From the NCBI RefSeq assembly GCF_000159955.1, contig NZ_GG695986.1, positions 34,741-98,740 on the forward strand: 64,000 bases of DNA. Direction: 5' to 3'. The first letter of the stretch is position 1. The number at the start of each line of letters is the position of its first letter. Positions 1-8,587 of the stretch are shown in pieces. The notes under the pieces are model-generated. The model saw only the letters and a list, made by a program, of their open reading frames with translations, ran no database searches and was not told the origin of the DNA. The DNA comes from Paenibacillus sp. oral taxon 786 str. D14. Its GTDB lineage: Bacteria > Bacillota > Bacilli > Paenibacillales > Paenibacillaceae. Made by a program: the position numbers and the translations under genes.

Positions 1-329
1 ATGACCTTGAGCTTGGAAGCGGAAGCAGTTGTCGTAGCTGCGCTCTCCTTCTTCGCCGGAGCAGCGGAAGCAACTCCCGTCGTTTGGGTTTGAACTCCCG
101 GAATGGTGATTTTTAAACCAGCGTAAATATTTTTCGGATTGATGGATGGGTTGGCAGCCATGAGCTTATTCATATCTACGCCATATTTTTTGGCAAGAAG
201 ATAAAAAGTATCTCCTTCCACGGCTTTATGTACCGCGTCTGCATGGACGGAAGTCGTCTGCATCGGAATCGTAAGGCTTGCGGCGATCAGCGCCGTTGCT
301 GCAATTTTAGACCAAATACGAGTATTCAA
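1..329 (-). CDS. LysM-domain exported protein, N-terminal part (gene runs off the window)
   Basis: The first about 109 residues are in the window; the gene continues beyond position 1. It begins with TTG at 329-327, preceded by GGAGGG at a good distance; no ATG fits. Residues 1-31 form a signal peptide (MNTRIWSK, a hydrophobic stretch, then SVHADA). A LysM domain follows at about 33-76, with a GDTFYLLAKKYGV start, an N-P-x-I-x-P middle and an AGLKITIPG end. LysM binds peptidoglycan N-acetylglucosamine. An Ala/Thr/Ser/Lys-rich linker comes next, so a catalytic domain such as 3D, NlpC/P60 or SCP-like could lie beyond the edge, but this cannot be seen. The c-di-AMP riboswitch just upstream fits a cell-wall hydrolase or wall-binding protein. 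Confidence 0.85.
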   Translation of the reverse strand, partial: MNTRIWSKIAATALIAASLTIPMQTTSVHADAVHKAVEGDTFYLLAKKYGVDMNKLMAANPSINPKNIYAGLKITIPGVQTQTTGVASAAPAKKESAATTTASASKLKV

Positions 330-350
330 ATGAATTGCCCTCCTTTTTAC

Positions 351-495
351 TGCGCCTGCGGAGTTAGTTGTCGGATTCGGGAAAAAGGATCATTCCCGGC
401 GCATCGCTTCGATACGCTTCACCCCAAGAAAACAGTCAGCTAGGCAGCCCCTGTTTTCATCTTTCGTCCCCCGCACCTCAAGTTCAGGTTTCGGC
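351..495 (-). promoter_or_regulatory. c-di-AMP riboswitch (ydaO/yuaA class)
   Basis: The minus-strand leader of the LysM gene carries the conserved blocks of this riboswitch in order: GCGGGGGACG, CTTGGGGTGAAGC, CGGGAATGATCC, TTTCCCGAATCCGACA and a final CTAACTCCGCAGGCG. The element lies between a probable promoter at 502-510 and the GGAGGG of the TTG start. In known cases c-di-AMP binding lowers expression of downstream wall-remodelling or ion-transport genes. That regulatory direction is taken from the family. The match was made by eye against the remembered consensus. Confidence 0.92.
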
Positions 496-501
496 CTACT
501 T

Positions 502-510
502 AATATATCA
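502..510 (-). promoter_or_regulatory. Extended -10 promoter for the riboswitch and LysM gene
   Basis: On the minus strand the sequence reads TG-A-TATATT, an extended -10 box. Transcription would start about 7 bases further on, at the first bases of the riboswitch. No convincing -35 box lies 16-18 bases upstream. Confidence 0.45.
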
Positions 511-640
511 CAATTTTGTAACCAATAGGTCAGGTAAATCCCACCAAACGGCGGAATTGCTTGATTGGACTGGTTACATTTTTGTGTTCAAAGGTAAAAA
601 GAGTGTAAATTTAGATCGTACGTTCGATCCATCGGAGGAC

Positions 641-670
641 AAAAAACCGCCCGAATGGAAGCTCGGACGG
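641..670 (-). terminator. Terminator of the amino-acid ABC operon
   Basis: Reading minus, CCGTCCGA and TCGGGCGG pair (8 bp, one G-T) around a short loop and are followed by a run of T. It lies 10 bases past the stop codon of the ATPase gene. Confidence 0.8.
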
Positions 671-680
671 TCCTTAAGAT

Positions 681-1403
681 TTATAATACTTTGCTTAAAA
701 AATCCTGCGTACGCTGATGCTTCGGCGCCCCAAACACCTCTTGCGGCGTACCTTGCTCCAGAATGACACCTTGATCCATAAACAGGATGCGGTCGCCAAC
801 CTCACGGGCAAATCCCATCTCATGCGTAACGATAACCATCGTCATTCCCCGTTCAGCCAGGTTCTTCATAACGTCAAGCACCTCTCCGACCATTTCCGGG
901 TCCAGGGCCGACGTCGGTTCATCAAACAGCATCACATGCGGCTCCATAGCCAATGCGCGGGCAATCGCAATCCGCTGCTTCTGTCCGCCGGAGAGCTGCG
1001 CCGGATAGGCGTCCCGCTTATCCTCCAGTCCAACCGTGCGAAGCAGGTCCATGGCGATCGCTTCCGCTTTGCCTTTATCGAGCTTCTTCACGCGAATCGG
1101 CGCGAGCGTAATGTTGTCGATCACGGTCTTGTGCGGGAATAGATTAAAGTGCTGGAACACCATCCCCATTTTCTCGCGGGTTTTATTGATGTCATGTCCC
1201 TTGGCGGTGATCGAAGCGCCTTCAAAGGTGATCTCCCCTTCGGTCGGAACCTCTAACAGGTTCAGGCAGCGGAGAAACGTACTTTTCCCCGACCCGCTAG
1301 GACCGATGACGACGACAACTTCGCCTTTGGAGATTTCCAGATCGATCCCGCGCAAAATATGGAGTTGGCCGAATTTTTTATGCAAACCTTTAACGGTGAT
1401 CAC
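681..1403 (-). CDS. Polar amino-acid ABC transporter, ATP-binding protein (GlnQ/HisP family)
   Basis: This 240-residue ATPase powers uptake of a polar amino acid. The motifs are complete: Walker [10 protein letters not shown] (34-42), Q-loop in [11 protein letters not shown], signature LSGGQKQR, Walker [14 protein letters not shown], and switch histidine in VTHEMGFA. This order and the HFNLFPH sequence are characteristic of the GlnQ/HisP/ArtP group. Its start overlaps the end of the permease gene by 14 bases, so the two are probably translationally coupled. It is the last gene of a binding protein, permease, ATPase operon. The substrate (Gln, Glu, Arg, His or cystine) cannot be told from sequence. 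Confidence 0.95.
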   Translation of the reverse strand: MITVKGLHKKFGQLHILRGIDLEISKGEVVVVIGPSGSGKSTFLRCLNLLEVPTEGEITFEGASITAKGHDINKTREKMGMVFQHFNLFPHKTVIDNITLAPIRVKKLDKGKAEAIAMDLLRTVGLEDKRDAYPAQLSGGQKQRIAIARALAMEPHVMLFDEPTSALDPEMVGEVLDVMKNLAERGMTMVIVTHEMGFAREVGDRILFMDQGVILEQGTPQEVFGAPKHQRTQDFLSKVL

Positions 1404-2052
1404 TGGTCTTCAACTTCCTTTCGAACACGCCCAAAATCCGAGACAGCGTGAATGTCAGAATAAAGTACATAATGGCGATGATCAAATAAGGCGTCATCCC
1501 ATCGTACGTAATCGTCACGACGGACTGTGCTTGATAAATCAGCTCGGCCGTACCGATGATCGATACGATCGACGATTCTTTAATGATCGTAATAAACTCG
1601 TTGCCAATCGCGGGAAGCACCGATTTGATCGCCTGCGGAATGATGATATGGCGCATAGCCATCCCTTTGGTCATCCCCAAGGAACGGGCCGCTTCCCCTT
1701 GTCCCCGATCGACACCTTGAATGCCGGCACGGAAAATTTCCGCCAAATAAGCCGAACTGTTAATGGACAATGTAATCGCACCTGACTGAATCGGGGTGAA
1801 ATTAATATCAAACATAAATGCGAACCCGTAGTGAATAATCAACAGCTGTACCATCATTGGGGTGCCACGCAGAAATTCAACCCACACATGCCCCAGAAAC
1901 CGTAGGATCCCCCATGGCGACATGCGCAATAGTGCGATCAACAAACCAAGAAAGAAGCCGCATATCACGCTGATCGCTGCCAAGAGTAGGGTATACTGAA
2001 CACCGGCCAAGAAGTAACTGCGGTATTCCATAAACATTGAAATTAAGTCCAT
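1390..2052 (-). CDS. Polar amino-acid ABC transporter permease (HisM/GlnP family)
   Basis: This 220-residue membrane protein begins with an extracytoplasmic helix followed by several transmembrane segments ([23 protein letters not shown] and others). The EAA-type loop that docks on the ATPase is clear ([23 protein letters not shown]). It would work as a homodimer, since only one permease gene is present. The ATG is preceded by AAAGGAGGAGGAAGG. It sits between the binding-protein gene and the ATPase gene, behind a hairpin at 2093-2131 that may reduce its transcription relative to the binding protein. Confidence 0.94.
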   Translation of the reverse strand: MDLISMFMEYRSYFLAGVQYTLLLAAISVICGFFLGLLIALLRMSPWGILRFLGHVWVEFLRGTPMMVQLLIIHYGFAFMFDINFTPIQSGAITLSINSSAYLAEIFRAGIQGVDRGQGEAARSLGMTKGMAMRHIIIPQAIKSVLPAIGNEFITIIKESSIVSIIGTAELIYQAQSVVTITYDGMTPYLIIAIMYFILTFTLSRILGVFERKLKTSDHR

Positions 2053-2092
2053 AACGCCTTCCTTCCTCCTCCTTTACCTTAAACCCTTAAGC

Positions 2093-2131
2093 AAAAAAAC
2101 AGAAAATAGCGAAAGCTTCGCTATTTTCTGT
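2093..2131 (-). terminator. Terminator within the operon, between binding protein and permease genes
   Basis: ACAGAAAATAGCGAA and its exact complement form a 15-bp stem with a tiny loop, followed on the minus strand by seven T. It sits 16 bases beyond the binding-protein stop codon. Partial termination here would give more binding protein than permease and ATPase, a common arrangement in ABC operons. Confidence 0.85.
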
Positions 2132-2146
2132 GGATGGATATCGTGA

Positions 2147-2998
2147 TTATTTTTCGGCCAGTTCGCTAGCTTCGGCAACGAATTGATCGATGCTGCCTGC
2201 GCTAATCAAGCGATCGAGCGTCTTATTCACTTGATCCAACAGCTCTTGGTTGCCTTTCTTAATGCCAATCACGTAGCCTTCATCCTCAGTTACCGGCTTG
2301 GCATCGGTGATGACCAGGCCTTTAACGTTCTTAACGAACGATTCTGCGACAGGACCTTCCAAAATAGCAGCATCTACACGGTTGGAGTTCAACTGCATAA
2401 TGATGTCATTGATTTTAGCCAGCGAGGTTAGTTTGGCATTCGGAATTTCCTTCGCCATTTCTTCTTGAATGGAACCTTGTTGAACGCCGATTTTCGCGCC
2501 CTCCAGCGATTCCATTGTGCTGAACTTGTCTTTGTCCGCTTCACGAGTCACCACAGCTTGCTCCGCTTTGTAGTAAATTTGCGACATGTCGATTTGTTCA
2601 GCACGTTCTGGAGTTGGGCTGAGTCCAGAAATGACGAGATCCACACGTCCGCTCGACAGCTCGTTCAGCAACGTATCGAATTTCAAGTCTTTAATCTCCA
2701 GCTCAGCGCCCAGATCCTTAGCGATTTCCTTAGCGATTTCTACGTCGAAACCAACGATTTCGTCTTCGCCTTTGTCGTTCTTAATGTGGAATTCATACGG
2801 CGGGAAGTCCGCACTCATCCCTACGATCAGTTTCTTAGCCGGTTCGGTTTGGTCTCCGCCCGCTTGAGTCTCATTTTGGTTCGCGGCTTGGCCGGCGTTG
2901 TTTGCCGCGTTGCCGCTGTTATTTTTTTCCTGACCACAAGCGGCCAGCACCATGGTTACCATCAAGACCGCTATGAATAACATGCCCCATTTTTTCAT
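2147..2998 (-). CDS. Polar amino-acid ABC transporter substrate-binding lipoprotein
   Basis: This 283-residue protein has a lipoprotein signal peptide ending in L-A-A-C (Cys21), which anchors it to the outer face of the membrane. An Asn/Gln/Ala-rich linker (about 22-55) leads into a type 3 solute-binding fold: LIVGMSADFPPYEF start, DVEIAKEIAKDLG, RVDLVISGLSPTPERA, GAKIGVQQGS and RVDAAILEGP. The ISGLSPTPERA stretch is typical of binding proteins for amino acids (His/Glu/Gln/Arg). It is the first gene of the importer operon, with AGGAGAG before the ATG and a promoter at 3054-3082. Confidence 0.94.
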   Translation of the reverse strand: MKKWGMLFIAVLMVTMVLAACGQEKNNSGNAANNAGQAANQNETQAGGDQTEPAKKLIVGMSADFPPYEFHIKNDKGEDEIVGFDVEIAKEIAKDLGAELEIKDLKFDTLLNELSSGRVDLVISGLSPTPERAEQIDMSQIYYKAEQAVVTREADKDKFSTMESLEGAKIGVQQGSIQEEMAKEIPNAKLTSLAKINDIIMQLNSNRVDAAILEGPVAESFVKNVKGLVITDAKPVTEDEGYVIGIKKGNQELLDQVNKTLDRLISAGSIDQFVAEASELAEK

Positions 2999-3053
2999 GC
3001 TTTTCTCTCCTATTCTGCTTTACTTATTACACTCGATGATGATTACTGGGCTA

Positions 3054-3082
3054 ATTATAAATCAGAATGCATATATATGCAA
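3054..3082 (-). promoter_or_regulatory. Promoter of the amino-acid importer operon with overlapping palindrome
   Basis: Minus strand: -35 TTGCAT, 17-base spacer, -10 TATAAT. A perfect 14-bp palindrome (TGCATATATATGCA, 3068-3081) covers the -35 box and the start of the spacer, where a repressor could block RNA polymerase. Confidence 0.65.
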
Positions 3083-3271
3083 AACAATTTTCATGATATA
3101 CAAAAGTTTTCACAGATCTGCCCTATTGAACCTCGCAAATCCCTATTTATCATACTTTGGTCAATTCAATCCTGAATTATGTTTCACATTGGGTTCATGC
3201 TCCTTGCTGCCTTGGGGAATAATGAACATCATCACCATCCCTAGCGAATTTACGAGAGGAGGCGCCAATCA

Positions 3272-5020
3272 GTGCTGCTTGAAGCGCTCTACCATGTGCC
3301 CCGGGATAAATGGGCGTATGCCTATGATTCAACCACGATCCATCTTCGCATCCGGACCAAACGGGATGATGTGGAACAGGTTGTTGCGATGACCGGGGAC
3401 AAATACGATTGGACGGGAACCTACCAGGAGCTGCCGATGGAAAAAACGGCCCATGACCGCATGTTCGACTATTGGGAGGTCGCTGTGCGTCCCAAGTTCA
3501 AGCGCCTTTCCTATGCCTTTAAGCTTACGGCGGGAACGGAAACGGTTTACCTGCTGGACACGGGGATTCAATCGGAGTCCCCTCAACCGCCGGGGGAATG
3601 CTTTGAATTCCCGTATATCCATGAAAACGAAGTAGTCCGGGTGCCGGAATGGGCGAAGCAAGCGGTCTTTTATCAGATTATGCCGGAGCGGTTCGCCAAT
3701 GGAGACCCTTCCAATGACCCCAAGCCGGTCGAAGCCTGGGGAGGCAAGCCGACCCGTGAAAATTACTTCGGCGGCGATTTGCAGGGAATCATTGACCACC
3801 TGGACGATTTGACGGACCTGGGTATCACGGCGATTTATCTCACGCCTCTATTTTTGGCTCCGTCCAACCATAAATACGACACCGTCGATTATAAGCAGGT
3901 TGACCCTCACTTTGGGAACAACGACTTGCTGCGGGAGTTGGTTGAGCATTGTCATAACCGAGGGATCCGGGTGGTGTTGGACGCGGTCTTTAATCATTGC
4001 GGGGAGCATTTCCCTCCGTTCCAGGACGTCCTCAAACATGGAGAAGCCTCCCCTTATGCCGGTTGGTTTCATGTCAACCAGTTCCCTGCCAGAGTAGAGA
4101 ACGGGATTCCGACTTATGATACGTTTGGGTTCTTCCCCAACATGCCTAAATTTAATACAGCGAACCCGGAACTTAAGAAGTATTTGCTGGAAGTCGCCGA
4201 ATATTGGATTAAGGAAATCAAATTGGACGGCTGGCGGCTTGACGTCGCTAATGAAATCGATCATTCGTTCTGGCGGGAGTTCCGGCAGGTGGTGAAACAG
4301 GCAAACCCGGAAGCCTATTTGATCGGAGAGGTATGGAGTGACTCACTAAACTGGCTGCTGGGCGATCAATTTGATTCGGTGATGAATTATCCCTTTGCGG
4401 ATAAAGTGCTGGAGTTTTTTAACGGCGGTGTAGACGGGGCTGCCTTCTCCGATGAGATGGGTGCGCTGATCATGCGATATCCGCATCAAACGAATGAAGT
4501 GATCTTCAACATGCTGGGCAGCCATGATACCCCCCGTCTGCTGACCCGTGTCGGCGGCGACAAGCGCAAGCTCAAGCTCTGCGTGGTGTTTCTGTTTACG
4601 TATATTGGAACGCCTTGCTTGTTCTACGGCGATGAGATCGGTCTAACTGGCGAGGGGGATCCAGATTGCCGGAAGTGCATGGAGTGGGATCGCAGCAAGC
4701 AGGACCGTGAGTTGTATGATTTCTACAAGCTGATGATTAGGCTGAGGAAGCAGCATCCGGCGCTTCGTCACGGTCATTTTCGATTTCTGCACGCGGAACC
4801 GGGGGATCCGTGTATCGTATACGAACGAATGGATGAGAAGATGCATTTTACCGTGTGGATGAACAATACCCCCAAGCCAGTCACCCTCACCCATCCGATG
4901 CAAACAAGCGATTGGCGGGACGCCCTTACCGAAGAAGCCGTCGCGCCAACGAACGGGGTCATGAGCATTTCCTTGGATCCTTACGGCTTCCGCATTTTGT
5001 ATCGGCACATTCAAAAATAA
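3272..5020 (+). CDS. Neopullulanase / cyclomaltodextrinase-type alpha-glycosidase (GH13_20)
   Basis: This 582-residue protein has an N-terminal CBM34-like beta domain (about 1-125) and a GH13 barrel. The barrel starts WAKQAVFYQIMPERFANGD, and the catalytic triad is visible: Asp324 in WRLDVANE, Glu353 in IGEVW, Asp419 in GSHDTPR. DAVFNH is GH13 region I. Such enzymes hydrolyse cyclodextrins, pullulan and maltodextrins inside the cell; no signal peptide is present. The start is GTG at 3272, with GAGGAGG about 10 bases upstream. It lies tail-to-tail with the glycogen genes and shares a terminator with glgA, so it may degrade the glucans that glgABC make. The exact substrate is inferred from the family. 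Confidence 0.93.
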   Translation: MLLEALYHVPRDKWAYAYDSTTIHLRIRTKRDDVEQVVAMTGDKYDWTGTYQELPMEKTAHDRMFDYWEVAVRPKFKRLSYAFKLTAGTETVYLLDTGIQSESPQPPGECFEFPYIHENEVVRVPEWAKQAVFYQIMPERFANGDPSNDPKPVEAWGGKPTRENYFGGDLQGIIDHLDDLTDLGITAIYLTPLFLAPSNHKYDTVDYKQVDPHFGNNDLLRELVEHCHNRGIRVVLDAVFNHCGEHFPPFQDVLKHGEASPYAGWFHVNQFPARVENGIPTYDTFGFFPNMPKFNTANPELKKYLLEVAEYWIKEIKLDGWRLDVANEIDHSFWREFRQVVKQANPEAYLIGEVWSDSLNWLLGDQFDSVMNYPFADKVLEFFNGGVDGAAFSDEMGALIMRYPHQTNEVIFNMLGSHDTPRLLTRVGGDKRKLKLCVVFLFTYIGTPCLFYGDEIGLTGEGDPDCRKCMEWDRSKQDRELYDFYKLMIRLRKQHPALRHGHFRFLHAEPGDPCIVYERMDEKMHFTVWMNNTPKPVTLTHPMQTSDWRDALTEEAVAPTNGVMSISLDPYGFRILYRHIQK

Positions 5021-5028
5021 CGACAAAA

Positions 5029-5051
5029 AGCGGACGAGCGACTCGTCCGCT
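5029..5051. terminator. Bidirectional terminator between neopullulanase gene and glgA
   Basis: AGCGGACGAG and CTCGTCCGCT form a 10-bp stem with a 3-base loop. On the minus strand it is followed by TTTTTG, on the plus strand by ATTTCTTT. It overlaps the glgA stop codon. Confidence 0.85.
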
Positions 5052-6480
5052 ATTTCTTTAGGCTCTCATAAATGTGAATATATTGTCTTGCCGATGCATC
5101 CCAGCCGTAATCACCGGCGAATGCATTTGCTGTTATCCGATGCCAATGCTCAGGCTGGTGGTAGAACGACACCGCCCGGCGAAGCGTGTACAACATATCA
5201 TGCGCGTTATAGTTATGGAAGGTGAAGCCGTTGCCTTCGCTTGTAAATTCATTATAGGAACGCACGGTATCGTTGAGACCGCCGGTTTCTCTTACAACGG
5301 GGATTGTGCCGTACCGCAGCGCCAATAGCTGGCTGATGCCGCAAGGCTCAAAACGCGATGGCATTAGGAAGATGTCGCTGCCGGCATAGATGCGCCGAGA
5401 TAACGCGTCGCTGAACTTGATTTGGACCGACAGCTTCCCGGGATGACGCCATGCCGCTTCCCGGAACCAATCTTCATATGCGGGATCCCCCGTGCCAAGC
5501 AACACTAATTGCACATCGTCTGTGCTAAGCCATTCATCTAATACCCGAATGACCAGATCCAGCCCCTTCGGTTCGACCAGACGAGTAACCATCGAGATAA
5601 GCGGCGTATCCTGTGCTTCCGGCAGGCCCAGCTCCCGCTGAAGCACCGGTTTATTGGCGCGTTTCTGTCCCAAATTGCGACTGTAACGGGCGAATAGCTC
5701 CAGATCGGTCTCCGGATCATATAGTCGGGTATCGATCCCGTTCACGATTCCCGACAATCGGCCGCTGATTGAGCGAAGCAGACCGTCCAGCCCATAACCG
5801 TAATGCTCGGTCTTGATCTCCTCAGCATAAGTTGGGCTGACCGTCGTTACATGATCGGCGTAGACCAAGCCGGCTTTCATAAAGCTGACTTGATCGTAAT
5901 ACTCTACCCCTTCCGGCGTGAAGTAGTCCCAAGGGAGCCCCAACAGATCTCCCAGAATCTCTTTCGGAAAAATCCCCTGATATAACAAGTTATGTATGGT
6001 ATAAACGGTTCGAATATTCCGGTATTCGTGCCGATCTCGGTAATGCTCCTTTAACAAGAGCGGGACCATCGCCGTATGCCAGTCATGGCAATGAATAATG
6101 TCCGGCATAAACCCGGTAAGGGGAAGCAGCTCCAGCACCGCCCGATCCAAGTACGCGAACCGCTCGCCGTCATCCCAATGCCCATAAATTCCTGTTCTGC
6201 CAAAATAGTCTTCGTTATCAATCATGTACACGGGAACCCCTTCCCAGTCCAGCCGGGAAATGCCGCCATACTTCTTCCGCCATCCCACCGGAACCGTACC
6301 CGTGCCAAGATGATGCAGACGCTCACGGTAAACTTGCGGCAGCTCGCGATATCTTGGCATGATGATCCGCACATCATGGCCCGCTTCAATCAGTGCCTTT
6401 GGCAGTGCCCCAATCACGTCAGCCAAGCCTCCGGTTTTGATAAACGGTGCGACTTCGGCCGCAGCAAACAAAATCTTCAT
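5050..6480 (-). CDS. glgA: Glycogen synthase (ADP-glucose, GT5)
   Basis: This 476-residue enzyme transfers glucose from ADP-glucose to the non-reducing end of alpha-1,4-glucan. The N-terminus carries the ADP-glucose-binding motif in FIKTGGLADVIG (Lys15). The C-terminal half carries the GT5 signature SRFEPCGISQLLALRYG followed by a second T-G-G-L. The chosen ATG at 6480 overlaps the glgB stop as ATGA and has GGAGGG upstream. An in-frame upstream extension exists, but it only re-reads the end of glgB. With GlgB and GlgC it completes bacterial glycogen synthesis. Confidence 0.96.
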   Translation of the reverse strand: MKILFAAAEVAPFIKTGGLADVIGALPKALIEAGHDVRIIMPRYRELPQVYRERLHHLGTGTVPVGWRKKYGGISRLDWEGVPVYMIDNEDYFGRTGIYGHWDDGERFAYLDRAVLELLPLTGFMPDIIHCHDWHTAMVPLLLKEHYRDRHEYRNIRTVYTIHNLLYQGIFPKEILGDLLGLPWDYFTPEGVEYYDQVSFMKAGLVYADHVTTVSPTYAEEIKTEHYGYGLDGLLRSISGRLSGIVNGIDTRLYDPETDLELFARYSRNLGQKRANKPVLQRELGLPEAQDTPLISMVTRLVEPKGLDLVIRVLDEWLSTDDVQLVLLGTGDPAYEDWFREAAWRHPGKLSVQIKFSDALSRRIYAGSDIFLMPSRFEPCGISQLLALRYGTIPVVRETGGLNDTVRSYNEFTSEGNGFTFHNYNAHDMLYTLRRAVSFYHQPEHWHRITANAFAGDYGWDASARQYIHIYESLKK

Positions 6481-8420
6481 CGTTTCACCCTCCTTCTTGG
6501 CGCTTGACGCTTCCACACGGTCATGCTCAGCGGAGGAAGCGTAACGGTCAGGCTTTGGGGCCTGCCGTTCCAAGCCGTTTTTTCGCTTAATTGCAGCTTG
6601 GGCTGTGGGCAGCCGAACCCGCCGAATCGAACATCATCGCTGTTAAAGACAAGCTCGTACCGTCCAGGCAAAGGGACGCCAACACGATACTCCCTCCGCT
6701 CCTCCGGCAGAAAGTTCAGCAGCACTAGCAACAGCTCCTGCGGCCGCGTTCCTTTTCGCACATACGCAATCACACTTTGTTTGTCATCGTCCGGGATCAT
6801 CCACTGAAACCCCTCAGGCGCATGATCCTGCTCCCACAGCGCCGGCTCTTGCAGATAAAAGCGATTTAGCGCCTGGCAATACCCATGAATCTGCCGATGT
6901 GACTCGTAATCAAGCAGGAACCAATCCAGCTCCCCTTGATCACGCCACTCGATAAATTGGCCAAATTCTCCGCCCATAAATAACAGTTTTTTCCCTGGAG
7001 TTGTCAGCTGATACCCAAGTAACAGGCGAAGTCCGGCGAATTTTTGCTCGTAGCTGCCCGGCATTTTGTCCAGCAGTGATTTTTTGCCGTGTACCACCTC
7101 GTCATGGGAGAGCGGCAGCGTAAAATTCTCCGAATAGGCGTACCAAATCGGGAACGTAAGCAAGTGATGACGGTGAGGTCTTTCGTTGAACGGAGTTTCA
7201 AAATAATCCAACGTATCGTTCATCCACCCCATATTCCACTTGTAATTAAAGCCAAGTCCACCCTGATGCGCAGGGGCGGTCACTAACGGCCATGCGCTGG
7301 ACTCTTCCGCCATCATCAAAGCATGCGGGAAGTAGCGGAACACCGCAGTATTGAGCTGCCGCAGGAATTCTATCGCCTCCAGATTTTCGCTGCCGCCCTT
7401 TTCGTTACGCGCTGCCGCCCAGGACGGTTTCTCGAAATCGTAACGAATCATGCTGGTCACGGCATCGACTCTCAGCCCGTCGAAATGATACTTTTCAAGC
7501 CAATATATCGCGCTGGAGATCAAAAAAGAACGTACCTCGGGTTTACTGAAATCAAAGCTGAGCGTCCCCCATCCCGGTTTCTCCGCTTTGGCCGGATCGG
7601 CGTACTCGAACAGGGGCGTTCCGTCAAAAAGACGCAGCCCGTGATCATCCTTCGTAAAATGGCCCGGCACCCAGTCGAGCAACACGCCAATCCCGGCCTG
7701 ATGACAGCAATCCACGAAATACATTAAGTCCTGCGGCTCCCCATACCGGCTGGTAGGGGCAAAATAACCCGTCGCTTGATATCCCCATGATAAATCATAC
7801 GGATGCTCACATAGAGGCATGATTTCGATATGGGTGTAGCCCATCTCTTTCACGTAGGGGATTAACAAATCCGCCATCTCTCGGTATGTGTAAAAAGAAC
7901 CGTCGGGCCGTTGCCGCCAGGTCCCGAAGTGAAGCTCATAAATGTTGAGCGGCTGTGCGTAAGGTGCGCTGCGGTTCTGGATCCACTTCTCATCTCCCCA
8001 AACGTAGTTGTCCAATTCAGTGATGATGGAAGCTGTTTTTGGCCGCACTTCTGCATAAAAAGCATATGGATCTGCCTTCAAGCGGGTCTCCCCATCCGGC
8101 CCGGTCAAAGCATACTTGTAAAAACTTCCAACCGGAACATCCGGAAAAAAACGAGTCCAAATTCCCGAATCGGGTATCTTATATAGTACATCACGTGTCC
8201 CCTTCCAACCGTTCCAGTCGGCGACAACGGCGACTTGGCATGCATTCGGGGCCCAAACGGTAAAGCGAACTCCACGTCTTCCCCCTTCGGTTACGGGATG
8301 GGCGCCAAACGTGCGGTAGCTTTGATACAATGTCCCCTCGCGGAACAAGTAAATATCCGTGGGGGATACGGCGGAAGCCCATGCTGATTCGAACCTGGCA
8401 TCAAACAAATCTGTCACCAC
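6477..8420 (-). CDS. glgB: 1,4-alpha-glucan branching enzyme
   Basis: This 647-residue GH13_9 enzyme makes alpha-1,6 branches in glycogen. An N-terminal CBM48 domain (VRFTVWAPNACQVAVVADWNGW) precedes the barrel. Catalytic motifs seen are Asp319 in GLRVDAVTSM, Glu in MMAEESSAWP and Asp in LPLSHDEVVHGK. Branching-enzyme markers include GWGTLSFDF and FMGGEFGQFIEWRD. The start is uncertain: GTG at 8420 gives the longest form, but AAAGGTGGTG lies better placed for a TTG at 8408 (four residues shorter). It overlaps glgA by 4 bases. Confidence 0.95.
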   Translation of the reverse strand: MVTDLFDARFESAWASAVSPTDIYLFREGTLYQSYRTFGAHPVTEGGRRGVRFTVWAPNACQVAVVADWNGWKGTRDVLYKIPDSGIWTRFFPDVPVGSFYKYALTGPDGETRLKADPYAFYAEVRPKTASIITELDNYVWGDEKWIQNRSAPYAQPLNIYELHFGTWRQRPDGSFYTYREMADLLIPYVKEMGYTHIEIMPLCEHPYDLSWGYQATGYFAPTSRYGEPQDLMYFVDCCHQAGIGVLLDWVPGHFTKDDHGLRLFDGTPLFEYADPAKAEKPGWGTLSFDFSKPEVRSFLISSAIYWLEKYHFDGLRVDAVTSMIRYDFEKPSWAAARNEKGGSENLEAIEFLRQLNTAVFRYFPHALMMAEESSAWPLVTAPAHQGGLGFNYKWNMGWMNDTLDYFETPFNERPHRHHLLTFPIWYAYSENFTLPLSHDEVVHGKKSLLDKMPGSYEQKFAGLRLLLGYQLTTPGKKLLFMGGEFGQFIEWRDQGELDWFLLDYESHRQIHGYCQALNRFYLQEPALWEQDHAPEGFQWMIPDDDKQSVIAYVRKGTRPQELLLVLLNFLPEERREYRVGVPLPGRYELVFNSDDVRFGGFGCPQPKLQLSEKTAWNGRPQSLTVTLPPLSMTVWKRQAPRRRVKR

Positions 8421-8587
8421 CTTTACAACGGATGAAAGAACGTCAACTGTTTTAAGAAATTCAAAAAATTTTCAGTATTTACATCAAAAATGTGTAATAC
8501 TTTCAGATATTTTCCATAATTTATTCCATCTACATTATATCCTAATGTATGTGCCTCACAGACCAAAACATGCGGGAGGGAAATGAA

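Noticed and set aside
614..629. GATCG/CGATC palindrome upstream of the LysM riboswitch
   Set aside because: Only 5-bp arms with mismatched centre; it lies outside the expected promoter and is likely chance.
3083..3271. Possible cre or other operator ahead of the neopullulanase gene
   Set aside because: No sequence close to the CcpA consensus is visible, and no good -35/-10 pair was found.
8421..8587. Promoters of glgBA and glgC
   Set aside because: Several AT-rich hexamers fit -10 boxes on either strand, but none has a well-spaced -35, so no specific promoter is claimed.
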